Shown: positions 1 through 8,999, counted from the first letter of the stretch. The stretch is DNA of 64,000 nt from Pseudomonas sp. B21_DOA (GCA_030544685.1 CP086683.1:3286001-3350000); one strand, 5' to 3'. Numbers and translations: made by a program. Notes: generated by a model from the sequence alone, not told the origin.

Positions 1-773
1 GCCGATTCCTCCGGCGGCAACTCGCTGCGGTTGTCGTGAATGACCAGCGGTTCACCGGCGCGCAGCAGACGCACTGCCTTCTCACCGAAATCGCGCAATT
101 GATAATGGCCGACAATGCTCGGTGAACCCGGCGCCGCGTAATCGCCACGAATGGTGAAACCATCTTCGTCGGCATCCATGTCGGCGTAGGCGCAGTTGGA
201 CAGTTGCAATTGCTCGACCATCAGCCGCGTGCTCGCCGCCAGGATCGCTTGCGCATCCGTAGCGTTGGTTACCGCGTTGCCAATGGCATCGAGGACGGCC
301 AGGCGGCGGTTGAGATAAACGGTCTGGGTGGTTTCGGTAACGGTGTCGATCATGCCGACGACATTGCCGTGGGAGTCGCGAATCGGGCTGTAGCAGAAAG
401 TGAAGAACGCCTGCTCCGGCCCCTTGCCGCGCTCGATCTGCAGGGCGAAGTTTTCGATGTAAGTGGCCTGGCCGGCATACGCGGCCTCGGCGATCGGGCT
501 GATCTCATGCCAGGCTTCCTTCCAGATGTCGCTGAAAGGACGTCCCAACGCGTGCGGCTTGTCGCCAAGAATCGGTACGAAGGCGTCGTTGTAAAGGGTG
601 ATCAGTTGCGGGCCCCAGACGATCGCCTGAGGGAAATGCGACGCGAGACTGAGCGAGACGGTGGTCTTGAGTACATCGGGCCAGTTTTCCAACGGGCCGA
701 GGGGCGAATTCGCCCAGTCGTGACGGCGAATCTGCCCGGCCATCTCGCCATTGTCCTGCAACCAGTCTGTCAT
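1..773 (-). CDS. PAS/GAF-domain sensor protein, N-terminal part (runs off left edge)
   Basis: Reading leftward from an ATG at 773 gives an uninterrupted frame of 257 codons that continues past the window. It begins MTDWLQDNGEMAGQIRRHDW. Residues about 20-150 look like a PAS fold (conserved WGPQLITLYNDAF, then FCYSPIRDSHGNVVGMIDTVTETT), and from about 160 a GAF-like segment starts (AVLDAIGNAVTNATDAQAIL). Soluble PAS-GAF starts of this kind usually precede a histidine-kinase module of the HWE or hybrid type, but no kinase residues lie inside the window, so the output domain is unknown. No transmembrane segment is visible. It probably senses a small ligand or redox signal in the cytoplasm. Confidence 0.75.
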   Translation of the reverse strand, partial: MTDWLQDNGEMAGQIRRHDWANSPLGPLENWPDVLKTTVSLSLASHFPQAIVWGPQLITLYNDAFVPILGDKPHALGRPFSDIWKEAWHEISPIAEAAYAGQATYIENFALQIERGKGPEQAFFTFCYSPIRDSHGNVVGMIDTVTETTQTVYLNRRLAVLDAIGNAVTNATDAQAILAASTRLMVEQLQLSNCAYADMDADEDGFTIRGDYAAPGSPSIVGHYQLRDFGEKAVRLLRAGEPLVIHDNRSELPPEES

Positions 774-890
774 GGGGTTCGTGCTTTTCCGGGCGTCTGT
801 CTGAGACAAAGACCTTCGCGCAGGGTGTTTGGTTTCAGCACAGCAGGCACTTGTTTGCGCAACAGGATCTCTGGATATGCATCATGGCAG

Positions 891-931
891 CAAAAATGTG
901 CGCTGGCGAAAGTGGGTGCCCCTTCGCCAGC
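891..931 (-). terminator. Rho-independent terminator after the CMD gene
   Basis: GCTGGCGAA (902-910) and TTCGCCAGC (923-931) form a perfect 9-bp stem with a 12-nt loop. Read on the minus strand the stem is followed within a few bases by five T residues (892-896), as expected for the end of the leftward CMD-family gene. Confidence 0.65.
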
Positions 932-960
932 GGTTATTTCGCGGTTTTTTGAACCACTGC

Positions 961-1478
961 TCAGGCATCGATTGCCGGGAAGTCGATATCGGTGAGCGCG
1001 GTGTTGTTCAGGTAGTTGGTCAATGTCTGCACGGCCACCAGGGCAATCACTTCGATGATCTTGCGGTCATCGATACCGGCAGCGCGGGCAGCGGCCAATT
1101 GTTCATCGCTCAAGTGGCCACGGGTTTCGGTCAGTTGGCTGGCAAGGGCGGCGTAGGCATTCAGGTCGCCTTGACGGGCCGCGTTGATGTCCTCCGCCGA
1201 CAGCCCGGCCTTGCCGGCAAACACGGTGTGTGCGGACAGGCAATAGTCGCAACCGTTGACCTGCGAAGTGGCGAGGTAAACGGCTTCTTTCTCTTTGCCG
1301 CTCAATGAGGTCTTGCCGAGGATGGCCGAGGCTTGCAGGTAAGTGTCGAGGGCGACCGGCGCCTGGGCGAGGGTGGTAAAAACGTTGGGCAGGAAACCAA
1401 TTTTTTCTTCACGCCTTCCAGTGCAGGACGGGTGGCATCGGTGGTGGTGTCGAGGCTGATTGCAGGGATGCGGCTCAT
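961..1478 (-). CDS. Carboxymuconolactone decarboxylase/AhpD-like protein (frame broken by one missing base)
   Basis: The N-terminal frame starts at the ATG at 1478 (MSRIPAISLDTTTDATRPAL, then GVKKK), and the C-terminal part lies in the next frame from about 1400. It carries the peroxidase CxxC of the AhpD/CMD family in NGCDYCLSAHTVF. Adding one A to the six-A run at 1401-1406 restores ...VKKKIGFLPNVF... and a single 172-residue protein, the usual length for this family. Such proteins reduce peroxides using the two cysteines. The gene is divergent from a cupin-type AraC regulator, a common pairing in Pseudomonas that suggests the regulator controls it. I consider the frameshift a probable sequencing error. 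Confidence 0.8.
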
Positions 1479-1551
1479 GGTGATTCTCCGAAATTCCGCA
1501 GCGAAGTGCAGCGGCGATGGAGAGATCTTAGGAGCTGCCAATGGCGCTTTG

Positions 1552-1592
1552 GCGGCAAATCGTCGAGGATATGCGGCAGATCGTCCAGATAT
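1552..1592. promoter_or_regulatory. Tandem 20-bp direct repeat, candidate AraC-regulator site
   Basis: GCGGCAAATCGTCGAGGATAT (1552-1572) is followed immediately by GCGGCAGATCGTCCAGATAT (1573-1592). Direct repeats about 21 bp apart are the usual binding arrangement of AraC-family proteins. The pair lies between the divergent CMD gene and the AraC gene, just upstream of the latter's start. Confidence 0.4.
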
Positions 1593-1609
1593 GCCTTCGG
1601 GAGTCAGCC

Positions 1610-2425
1610 ATGGATCGCCTTTCCACATTACTCAGTCATTTCGGCGTGAACGCCGGCACCTTCCATAGCGGCGCGTTTTGTGGCGTGAGCATTCACGAAG
1701 GCGAACCGGTCGGCCATGTGCATGTTCTGCAAGCCGGGGCGTTGCTGCTCAAACCGGGCAACGAGCGGGAGATCCGTCTGGACGAACCGTCACTGATTTT
1801 CTTTCCCCGGCCCTTCACTCACCGGATGTCTGCCGACGAGGCCATGGTCAGCCAAGTGGTGTGCGCCTCACTGACCTTCGATGGCGGTTCGGGCAATGCC
1901 CTGGCCGCTGCGTTACCCGACTATCTGGTACTGAAACTCACCGATATTCCGGAATTGCGCAGCACCCTTGACTGGTTGTTCAGCGAGGCCTTCGAAGGCC
2001 ACTGCGGGCGGGTGGCGGTGATGGATCGCCTGTTCGAATTGCTGGTGATTTTGCTGCTGCGCCATCTGATTGGCAGTCGCGATCAGCAGCCGGGCATGAT
2101 GGCCGGGCTGGCTGACGCACGTTTATCCCGCGCCTTGAACCTGATTCACGAGCAACCCCACAAACCGTGGAGCGTTGCCGACCTCGCCGCTGCAGCGAAC
2201 CAGTCCCGCGCCGGTTTCGCCGAGCAGTTTCGCCGCGTGGTCGGGCAGACGCCGGCCGATTACCTGTTGAGCTGGCGCGTCAGCCTCGCGCAGAAACGCC
2301 TGCGCGAAGGCCGCCCGATTGCACTGATTGCCGAGGAGGTTGGATACGAAAGTCCGTCGGCGCTGGCCCGGGCGTTTCGGCGCAAGACCGGGCTCAGTCC
2401 ACGGCAATGGAAAGCCGGACACTGA
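1610..2425 (+). CDS. AraC-family regulator with N-terminal cupin domain
   Basis: This is a 271-residue regulator. Residues about 5-170 form the cupin-type ligand domain (GHVHVLQAGALLLKPG, then EPSLIFFPRPFTHRM). The C-terminal 100 residues hold two helix-turn-helix motifs of the AraC type, ending GYESPSALARAFRRKTGLSPRQWK. I chose the ATG at 1610 because the family alignment starts there; an upstream in-frame start at 1541 would add unrelated residues and run over the direct-repeat site. It is divergent from the CMD/AhpD-like gene, which it probably activates. Confidence 0.85.
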   Translation: MDRLSTLLSHFGVNAGTFHSGAFCGVSIHEGEPVGHVHVLQAGALLLKPGNEREIRLDEPSLIFFPRPFTHRMSADEAMVSQVVCASLTFDGGSGNALAAALPDYLVLKLTDIPELRSTLDWLFSEAFEGHCGRVAVMDRLFELLVILLLRHLIGSRDQQPGMMAGLADARLSRALNLIHEQPHKPWSVADLAAAANQSRAGFAEQFRRVVGQTPADYLLSWRVSLAQKRLREGRPIALIAEEVGYESPSALARAFRRKTGLSPRQWKAGH

Positions 2426-2428
2426 ACA

Positions 2429-3322
2429 TTACCTGGCGAATTTCTTCGCTCCGGCCACGCAAAGAATCACCCCCAGTGTGACGCCGAGCATGCCGACACT
2501 GACCTGCTCATGCAGCAATGTCGCCGCCAGTGCCAGACCAAAAAACGGTTGCAGCAGCTGCAGCTGCCCGACCGCGGCGATCCCGCCCTGAGCCAGGCCG
2601 CGGTACCAGAACACGAAGCCGATCAGCATGCTGAACAACGACACATATCCCAGGCACAGCCACGCCGACACGCTGATGTTGGCAAACGAGGCGGGCGCCA
2701 GCCACAGGCTCAGCAGCGCCATCAGCGGTAATGACAACAGCAGCGCCCAGCAGATCACCTGCCAGCCGCCGAGGCTGCGTGACAGTTTCGCGCCTTCGGC
2801 GTAACCAAGGCCGCAGGCCAGGATCGCCGCGAGCATCAGCAAGTCCCCGGTCGGCGAGGCGCTCAGCCCTTGAGACAAGGCGAAGCCCACCACCAGCGCA
2901 CTGCCCAGTATCGAGAACATCCAGAACACCGGTCGTGGCCGCTCACCGCCACGCAAGACTCCAAACATCGCCGTGGCCAGCGGTAGCAATCCTACAAACA
3001 CGATCGAATGCGCCGACGTTACGTGCTGCAATGCCAACGCAGTCAACAGCGGAAAACCCAACACCACGCCCAGCGCCACAATCAATAGCGACAGCCACTG
3101 ATGACGCGCCGGTCGCCGCTGTTTGAACATCAGCAAAAGCGCCACCGCCAACGCTCCCGCAATGGCTGCTCGCACGACGGTCAGAAATACGGGATCGAAT
3201 TCCAGCACCGCCAGACGTGTCGCCGGCAGCGAACCGCTGAAAATCAGCACGCCGATAAAACCGTTGATCCAGCCGCTGGTTTTTTCCAGCCTCGGGTTGG
3301 CCGCAGTCGATGTTGTGTGCAT
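2429..3322 (-). CDS. EamA/DMT-family transporter
   Basis: An inner-membrane protein of 297 residues with ten predicted hydrophobic helices arranged as two EamA repeats (first from about residue 20, second from about 155). It is typical of drug/metabolite exporters. I used the ATG at 3322; a TTG at 3337 is possible. Its stop lies 4 bp from the stop of the AraC gene, so the two converge. It is divergent from a MocR-type regulator, and this regulator-transporter arrangement recurs in Pseudomonas, with the regulator controlling the exporter. The substrate cannot be told from sequence. Confidence 0.85.
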   Translation of the reverse strand: MHTTSTAANPRLEKTSGWINGFIGVLIFSGSLPATRLAVLEFDPVFLTVVRAAIAGALAVALLLMFKQRRPARHQWLSLLIVALGVVLGFPLLTALALQHVTSAHSIVFVGLLPLATAMFGVLRGGERPRPVFWMFSILGSALVVGFALSQGLSASPTGDLLMLAAILACGLGYAEGAKLSRSLGGWQVICWALLLSLPLMALLSLWLAPASFANISVSAWLCLGYVSLFSMLIGFVFWYRGLAQGGIAAVGQLQLLQPFFGLALAATLLHEQVSVGMLGVTLGVILCVAGAKKFAR

Positions 3323-3379
3323 GTCGGTCGCGCTCAAGAAGTGGCTTGTGTCGCTGTGATCCTAGGGCTGAGAATCAGC

Positions 3380-3395
3380 ACAATCAAAAAATTGT
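3380..3395. promoter_or_regulatory. Short inverted repeat in the EamA/MocR intergenic region
   Basis: ACAAT-N6-ATTGT lies immediately upstream of the MocR start and within the shared promoter region. It is a weak candidate operator for the divergent regulator; MocR proteins often use direct repeats, so this may be chance. Confidence 0.25.
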
Positions 3396-3396
3396 C

Positions 3397-4743
3397 ATGG
3401 ATACAGCCGACATGCCCAGTTCCCGTTACAAAACTCTGGTAGACCGTTACGCGGCGGACATTCGTGGCGGACGATTGGCGCCGGGTACGCGATTGCCAAC
3501 GCATCGGCAACTGGCAGCGCAGGAAGGACTGGCGCTGGTGACCGCATCACGGGTCTACGCCGAGCTTGAGGCGATGGGCCTGGTCAGCGGCGAAGCCGGG
3601 CGTGGCACTTTTGTCCGGGAAACGTCGCTGGCGCCGGGGCAGGGCATCGATCAAAAGGACGTGGCGGTCGGCATGATCGACCTGAATTTCAACTATCCAT
3701 CGTTGCCCGGTCAGGCCGAGCTGTTGCGTACTGCGTTGCGTCAACTGGCGTTGTCCGGTGATCTCGAAGCACTGCTGCGTTATCAGCCCCACGCCGGGCG
3801 TGCCCACGAGCGCGCCGCGGTCGCGCAACATTTGTCGGCACGCGGCGTGACGGTCGAAGCTGCGCAGGTGCTGATTGTCAACGGCGCTCAGCAGGGCCTG
3901 GCGGTAACGCTGATGGCGCTGCTTAAACCCGGCGATGTGATCGCCGCCGATGCGTTGACCTATTCCGGGTTCAAGGTGCTGGTCGACGCGTTGCATCTGG
4001 AAGTGCTGGCGATTCCGATGACGCAACAGGGTCCGGACTTGCCGGCACTGGACAGACTCTGTCGCCAGCGTGCAGTGCGCGCCGTGTACTGCATGCCGAC
4101 GCTGCACAATCCGCTGGGCTGGGTCATGCCATTGGAACAGCGCGAGCAATTGATCGCGATTGCGCGTCGGCACGATCTGACGATCATTGAAGACGCGGCC
4201 TACGCGTTTCTGGTCGAGAACCCGCCATGTCCGCTGATTGAACTGGCACCGGAACGGACGTTTTACGTATCGGGGCTGTCGAAAAACATTGCCACCGGAT
4301 TGCGGGTCGGCTTCGTTGCCGCGCCGCTGCCTCAAGTGCCCGCACTGGAGCGGATCATTCGCGCAACGACGTGGAACACGCCCGGGGTCATGACCGCCAT
4401 CGCTTGCGGCTGGCTCGATGACGGTACAGTGACACTGCTTGAACAGCAGAAACGCCACGATGCCATGGCCCGACAGGCCTTGGCGGCCGAGTTGCTGAAA
4501 GGGCTGCGCTACATCGCTCATCCGGCCTCTTATTTTCTGTGGCTGCCGTTGCCCGAAGATGTGCGGGCCGATCAGATCGTGGTCGAGTTGATGCAGCAGC
4601 AGATTTCCGTAACCACCGCCGAGCCGTTTTCGCTGTTGGCCAATACGCCCCATGCGATTCGTCTGGCGCTCGGGTCGGTGGACATGCAGGTGTTGCGTCA
4701 GGCGTTGATCACTGTCAGGACGATTGTCGGCGCTTATCTGTAA
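3397..4743 (+). CDS. MocR/PdxR-type regulator (GntR HTH fused to PLP aminotransferase domain)
   Basis: This 448-residue protein has a GntR winged helix at residues 10-75 (LPTHRQLAAQEGLALVTASRVYAELE) followed by a fold-type I aminotransferase domain. The PLP-lysine region is YVSGLSKNIATGLRVGF. Members bind DNA and use PLP or an external aldimine as signal rather than acting as enzymes. Starts at 3397 or 3412 (MPSSRYKTL) both fit. It is divergent from the EamA transporter and probably controls it. Confidence 0.85.
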   Translation: MDTADMPSSRYKTLVDRYAADIRGGRLAPGTRLPTHRQLAAQEGLALVTASRVYAELEAMGLVSGEAGRGTFVRETSLAPGQGIDQKDVAVGMIDLNFNYPSLPGQAELLRTALRQLALSGDLEALLRYQPHAGRAHERAAVAQHLSARGVTVEAAQVLIVNGAQQGLAVTLMALLKPGDVIAADALTYSGFKVLVDALHLEVLAIPMTQQGPDLPALDRLCRQRAVRAVYCMPTLHNPLGWVMPLEQREQLIAIARRHDLTIIEDAAYAFLVENPPCPLIELAPERTFYVSGLSKNIATGLRVGFVAAPLPQVPALERIIRATTWNTPGVMTAIACGWLDDGTVTLLEQQKRHDAMARQALAAELLKGLRYIAHPASYFLWLPLPEDVRADQIVVELMQQQISVTTAEPFSLLANTPHAIRLALGSVDMQVLRQALITVRTIVGAYL

Positions 4744-4782
4744 ACTGCGCCCACGCCATGAAAAGCCAGTTTGGACTGTTCA

Positions 4783-5163
4783 ATGAAATTCACCACAACA
4801 CTGTTTCTCGCTTTGCTCTTCAGCACCAGCGCTCAGGCTGAGGGCGATCCTGAGGCCGGGGCGAAAATCTTTCCGCGTCTGTGCGGCGGTTGCCATCAGG
4901 TTGGCGAGTCGGCTCGTCCGGGGTTTGGTCCGCAGTTGAACGGCATCATTGGCCGGGCTGCGGGGACTTCGGCCAATTATGTTTATTCCGATGCGATGAA
5001 GAACTCGGGGATTACCTGGGATAGGGCGACGCTCAAGGCGTATCTCGAGGATCCGAAAGGGGTGGTGCCGGGGACACGGATGATTTTCTGGGGGCTGAGT
5101 GATGAGGAGAAGCTGGAGAATCTGTTGGCTTATTTGCAGATGTTCAGCCCTGAATCAAGGTAG
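4783..5163 (+). CDS. Class I cytochrome c
   Basis: A 126-residue periplasmic protein. MKFTTTLFLALLFSTSAQA is a clear signal peptide, the haem site is CGGCH, and the distal methionine ligand is in GTRMIFWGLSDEE. The single c-type domain resembles mitochondrial-type small electron carriers. ATG 4783 is preferred over an upstream TTG because it places the signal peptide correctly. It starts 39 bp after the MocR gene on the same strand, but no functional link is obvious. Confidence 0.85.
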   Translation: MKFTTTLFLALLFSTSAQAEGDPEAGAKIFPRLCGGCHQVGESARPGFGPQLNGIIGRAAGTSANYVYSDAMKNSGITWDRATLKAYLEDPKGVVPGTRMIFWGLSDEEKLENLLAYLQMFSPESR

Positions 5164-5170
5164 GAGCGGA

Positions 5171-5478
5171 GTACATATCCATTGCTGCGGTAACGGCTGC
5201 TTAGGGTTTCGCCCTTACGGCGACTCACTTTTTTACAAACGCCTAAAAAAAGTAAGCAAAAAAACGCTAGCTCCTACGTTCGGCCCTCGCAGGCTCGGGT
5301 TCCTTCGCTGCGGGATCGATCCGGGCGCAGCGGCTACGGTTTGCTTCGCTGCACCTCCTTGCGCTGTGTCTGGCTTCGCCAGACGGTCGCTGCGCTCCCA
5401 CGCCCGGATCAATCCCTCCACTCAGCCTTCCGACGTCGCCGGTGGATCAAGATCAAGAGCAGGCGAGCTGACACTCGG
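5171..5478. repeat. Dispersed intergenic repeat of about 300 bp, copy 1
   Basis: From gtacatatcc at 5171 to about 5478 this segment is nearly identical to 30756-31049 in the same orientation. It contains the hairpin GTCTGGC-TTC-GCCAGAC. Large intergenic repeat families of this kind are known in P. fluorescens genomes and give rise to spurious small reading frames. The gap 5164-5663 holds no gene. After this element come REP-like fragments at about 5500-5525, 5541-5565 and 5610-5635. Confidence 0.75.
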
Positions 5479-5663
5479 CCTATAGGTGAACGTGGGACTG
5501 TAGGAGCTGCCGAAGGCTGCGATCTCTTGCTCTTGCTCTTGTAGGAGTGAGCCTGCTCGCGATAGGTATCTCAAAAACGCTGGTGAATAGCAGGTGTACT
5601 CAATCCCTGTGTGAGCTGGCTTGCCAGCGATGGGGCCGGCAAGTCGACCTGTCTACGCCGCTG

Positions 5664-7319
5664 TCAGCGGGCATGGAACGCCACCTGATTGCGCCCCGCA
5701 GCCTTCGCCTGATACAGCTGCTGATCGGCACGTTTGACCAGCGTCGTATGGTTGTCGTCTGCCGGATCTGCCAGGCCGAGGCCAATACTCACGGTAACGT
5801 TGCCGACACCGGGAAACTCCGCTTGGGCCACCGCCGCGCGAATCTTCTCGGCGACGACTTCCGGGGTGTCGGGTTGCGCCACTTCCGGTAGCAGTACGGC
5901 GAATTCTTCGCCACCGTAACGGGCGACGAAATCGGTGCTGCGCACGCTGTCCTGAATCAGCTTTGCCAGTTGTTGCAGGACCTCGTCACCGACCGCATGG
6001 CCGTGGCTGTCATTGATGCGTTTGAAGTAATCAGCGTCGATCAGCAGCAGGGCGAACGGGCGTCCGGTGCGCCGCGACAGCAGCGAGTACTCTGTGATTT
6101 TTTCGTCAAATCGGCGACGGTTGTAGACGCCGGTCAAGCCGTCGTGGGTGGCCAGACTCAGCAGCTCGGCATTGGCTTCGGTGAGTGCGGCGGTGCGTTG
6201 TGCCACGGTGGCTTCCAGCGAGGCGTTGGCTTCCTGCAGTTCGCGTTCCTTGCCGAGCAGTGATTGCGTCATCGCGTCGATGGACTGGCCGAGCTGGGCA
6301 ATTTCCAGTACCGGATGCTGGAGCTGGAATTGCGCGCCGGACTGGTTGTTCTGCACCTGTTTGGCCGAGTGCGCGAGTTGTTCGATCGGGCGACTCAGGT
6401 ACAGCGCCAGGTAATAAGCCACCAGGCCGAAAACGATGGCGGCGAAAACGCCGAGGATCAGCAATTCGTATTGCAGCGTCCGCGCCGGTTGCAGCGCGGT
6501 TTCCAGTGGCTGGCGGACGGCGATCGACCACGACAGCGCCGTGCCCGATGGGGTCGGCACGGTGACCATGCTGGTCAGGTAACCGTTGGCCGCCGTCCAG
6601 CCCGGCAATACCGGGTCGTTGGTCGCCAGCTGTTGGCCCATCAGCGCTTCGGGGTAGAGCACCTTGCCATCGTGGTCGACGATCAGCGCCTGAATATCCG
6701 GTGCCGAGTTCTTGTGGGAAAACGCCGCCGACTCGACGATGCGGGTCACCCAGCTCCAGTGCGCATGTGCGCCCAGCACGCCAATCACCAGACCTTCGGC
6801 GTTATGGATCGGTGCGGCGAAATCGATGAAGCGCAGTGGCTCGCCATTGGGCAGGCCCGGCAACAATTTCGCCAGCAACACCGCTTCGTGGGGATCGCCG
6901 GTGTACTGGCCGCGCAAGCCGGTCTGGAACCACGGGCGTTTTTGAACTGACTGGCCGACCAGCAAATCGTTGACGGCCTGGCGGACGTTGCCTTCGGCGT
7001 CGGTGACGCCCATCCACGCATATTCGGCGCGTGCCTGGGTGCGCAGTTGCATCGATTTGAGAATGGCGGGGTTATCCAGATCACCACGTTCCAGATGCGG
7101 AGCGCGACTGAGCAGGTAGACCTCCAGTTGCCGCTCGCGCAGTTGCTCACCCAACAACGTCGCCGCCGAGCGCGCCGTGTTCAGCAAGGCATTGCCGCTG
7201 GCCTGCTTCATTTGCTCGGTGGCGATGTGACCGACATAAAAGCCCACACTCAATAGCGTAAGCAGGGACAAACCGCCGAACCACAGGGTGAGATGGCTAC
7301 GCAGACTGGCTTTGAACAT
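5664..7319 (-). CDS. Membrane diguanylate cyclase (Cache-HAMP-GGDEF)
   Basis: A 551-residue protein with one N-terminal membrane helix (about 13-33), a periplasmic double-Cache sensor domain (about 35-275), a second helix (about 285-308), HAMP (about 310-362), a short coiled coil and a GGDEF domain. The active-site motif GGEEF is at 469-473, and the inhibitory I-site RSTD is at 460-463 with the canonical five-residue spacing. It should therefore make c-di-GMP from GTP and be product-inhibited. The ATG at 7319 is followed directly by the first membrane anchor. The ligand is unknown. Confidence 0.92.
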   Translation of the reverse strand: MFKASLRSHLTLWFGGLSLLTLLSVGFYVGHIATEQMKQASGNALLNTARSAATLLGEQLRERQLEVYLLSRAPHLERGDLDNPAILKSMQLRTQARAEYAWMGVTDAEGNVRQAVNDLLVGQSVQKRPWFQTGLRGQYTGDPHEAVLLAKLLPGLPNGEPLRFIDFAAPIHNAEGLVIGVLGAHAHWSWVTRIVESAAFSHKNSAPDIQALIVDHDGKVLYPEALMGQQLATNDPVLPGWTAANGYLTSMVTVPTPSGTALSWSIAVRQPLETALQPARTLQYELLILGVFAAIVFGLVAYYLALYLSRPIEQLAHSAKQVQNNQSGAQFQLQHPVLEIAQLGQSIDAMTQSLLGKERELQEANASLEATVAQRTAALTEANAELLSLATHDGLTGVYNRRRFDEKITEYSLLSRRTGRPFALLLIDADYFKRINDSHGHAVGDEVLQQLAKLIQDSVRSTDFVARYGGEEFAVLLPEVAQPDTPEVVAEKIRAAVAQAEFPGVGNVTVSIGLGLADPADDNHTTLVKRADQQLYQAKAAGRNQVAFHAR

Positions 7320-7494
7320 GGGGGCGGTGTCTGTCTTGTTAAAGTGGCGCCATGGTATGCGACATCGCCGATGGCCGGCCAGCGAACAAGTTCATGTAAA
7401 CAAGAACAACATTGATGCTAATGAGCCATCATTTTGGTTAGAATGCGCGCCGCCCGAGAGATGGATCCCGGGCGTTCCCCCATGGAGTTTTACT

Positions 7495-7830
7495 GTGAAA
7501 TACCTCAGCAAAGTAGTCGCCGCCGCACTGTTCGGTGTGGTTCTGGCAGGTTGCACCGGCGCCCCGATGAAATCCGCACATTACGACAGCAACCAGTACA
7601 CCGTGGTTGGCCACAGCGAAGCCTCGGCCACCGGCCTGCTGCTGTTCGGTATTATTCCGATCCGCCAGAACAGCCGATTTGTACGTGCGCAAGACGCGGC
7701 GATCAAAGCCAAGGGTGGCGATGCATTGATCAACACCCAAGTGCAGGAAAACTGGTTCTGGGCCTGGGTCCTGACCGGCTACACCACCACCATCTCCGGC
7801 GACGTGGTCAAGCTGAAAACCGCGCAATAA
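7495..7830 (+). CDS. Small lipoprotein
   Basis: Using GTG at 7495 the 111-residue product begins with a lipoprotein signal ending in the lipobox LAGC (Cys19 by my count). The mature part contains a hydrophobic stretch TGLLLFGIIPI and later WFWAWVLTGYTTTISGDVV, so it probably packs against a membrane. An upstream in-frame start at 7288 would destroy the signal peptide. A terminator follows directly, so it is monocistronic. I do not recognise a function. Confidence 0.75.
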   Translation: MKYLSKVVAAALFGVVLAGCTGAPMKSAHYDSNQYTVVGHSEASATGLLLFGIIPIRQNSRFVRAQDAAIKAKGGDALINTQVQENWFWAWVLTGYTTTISGDVVKLKTAQ

Positions 7831-7844
7831 GCGTCGGCTGAATG

Positions 7845-7876
7845 CAAAAAGCCCGGCTGATCAGGCCGGGCTTTTT
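7845..7876 (+). terminator. Rho-independent terminator after the lipoprotein gene
   Basis: AAAAAGCCCGGC-TGATCA-GCCGGGCTTTTT: a perfect GC stem flanked by A and T runs. It can serve both the lipoprotein gene and the converging repeat-protein gene. Confidence 0.85.
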
Positions 7877-7903
7877 CATGGGGGTTGCGGTACTGCACTT
7901 GAT

Positions 7904-8304
7904 TCATGCCACGCGGCGTTCGATCAGACGATCCGAACCACCTTCGGCCACGCGGCGTTCGATCAGACGATCCGCACCACCTTCGGCCACACGGCGTTCG
8001 ATCAGACGATCCGTACCACCCTCGGCCACGCGGCGTTCGATCAGACGATCCGCGCCACCTTCGGCCACACGACGTTCCATCAGACGATCCGCGCCACCCT
8101 CGGCCACGCGGCGTTCGATCAGACGATCCGAACCACCCTCGGCCACGCGGCGTTCGATCAGACGATCCGAACCACCTCAGCCAAACGGCTTTCGATCAAC
8201 TTGTCCGAGCCGCCTTCAGCGACCAGGGTGTGAGCAGGGGTTGCCGCAAAAGCGTTAACTGCGAAAACCGAGAAAGCGATGCCGAGAAGGGTTTGGCGTT
8301 TCAT
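7904..8304 (-). CDS. Secreted 13-residue-repeat protein (frame broken by one missing base)
   Basis: From ATG 8304 the protein starts with a signal peptide (MKRQTLLGIAFSVFAVNAFA) and, after one missing G near 8175, continues as a perfect-phase array of a 13-residue unit of the type AEGGSDRLIERRV. Restored length is about 133 residues. Small exported Pseudomonas proteins with this repeat exist and have sometimes been labelled phage infection protein; I cannot confirm that role. The alternating acidic and basic units (SDRLIERR) would form charged amphipathic segments. It converges on the terminator at 7845-7876. Confidence 0.7.
7908..8220. repeat. 39-bp tandem repeat, eight copies
   Basis: Eight head-to-tail copies of a 39-bp unit (about 7908-8220); the copy nearest 8220 is the most diverged. 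The unit equals 13 codons of the exported protein above, so it is a coding minisatellite. Confidence 0.9.
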
Positions 8305-8429
8305 GATCGTGTGCTCCAGAAAGTTGTTTGTTTGTCTGGAGCCGATGTTACGCCGTGCTTTTTTTATGAGAACTTCATTGACGTGATGGTGAACATCGAC
8401 GCCGATGATGTATTGCCGATACCCTCGCT

Positions 8430-8999
8430 TCAGAGCGGTTTTGCCCGGATGCATAACTCGCCGCTGGCACGAATCAGCGCCAGATCATGCAGCGCATCGG
8501 CGGCCAGACCGCTGCGGACAGTGGTCAGCCATGACGGGCAATTCGGGTCTTGCCGATAGTGGGAGAACTCGGCGTACTGTTGTAACAGGCGCTTTTGCAG
8601 TTCATCCAGACGCGGGCGTATCTGTTTCGCCAGGTCCGGGCGCGGTGTATCCGGTGCCGCGCCTGCCGCCTGCCATTGTGCGAGCAGACCGTATTGCACC
8701 AGTTTGTTGGCCTCCATTTGCGCGGCGATCAACTGTTCGACGTCATCCGGATCGAGTTTGTTTTCGTCTGCCAGGGTTCGCGCATTGGCAATCACCTGCG
8801 CCTCACGCGGGCTGTCCTGGATCGGTTTGCCGCTGTCCCATTTGGTCAGCGCAACCAGATCACCGATGTTCAGGCGTTCATTGAGCGTGACCAATAACGG
8901 TTTCAATGAATCAGGGGCCGCTGCAGGTGCGGCTGCCTGAGCGCAGGTCGCGAACAGCACGAAAAGGGAGCCGAGCAGAAAATTTGCAACGTTACGCAT
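8430..8999 (-). CDS. Periplasmic chorismate mutase (AroQ-gamma type)
   Basis: A 189-residue protein with a signal peptide (MRNVANFLLGSLFVLFATCAQA) and an all-helical AroQ fold. The first helix carries LVTLNERLNIGDLVALTKWDSGKPIQDSPREAQVI, where the Arg, Lys and Asp-x-x-Arg-Glu residues correspond to the chorismate-binding set of secreted chorismate mutases. These convert chorismate to prephenate outside the cytoplasm. The ATG at 8999 was chosen for the signal peptide. Monocistronic. Confidence 0.8.
   Translation of the reverse strand: MRNVANFLLGSLFVLFATCAQAAAPAAAPDSLKPLLVTLNERLNIGDLVALTKWDSGKPIQDSPREAQVIANARTLADENKLDPDDVEQLIAAQMEANKLVQYGLLAQWQAAGAAPDTPRPDLAKQIRPRLDELQKRLLQQYAEFSHYRQDPNCPSWLTTVRSGLAADALHDLALIRASGELCIRAKPL

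Noticed and set aside
5233..5544. Small proteins within the 300-bp repeat
   Set aside because: Both copies carry different frames with different lesions; typical spurious frames of an intergenic repeat.
7908..8220. CRISPR-like array
   Set aside because: The 39-bp units are contiguous without spacers and are in frame with a coding gene.
7842..8559. Plus-strand repeat proteins over the 39-bp array
   Set aside because: Mirror readings of the minus-strand minisatellite; the minus frame has a signal peptide and start.
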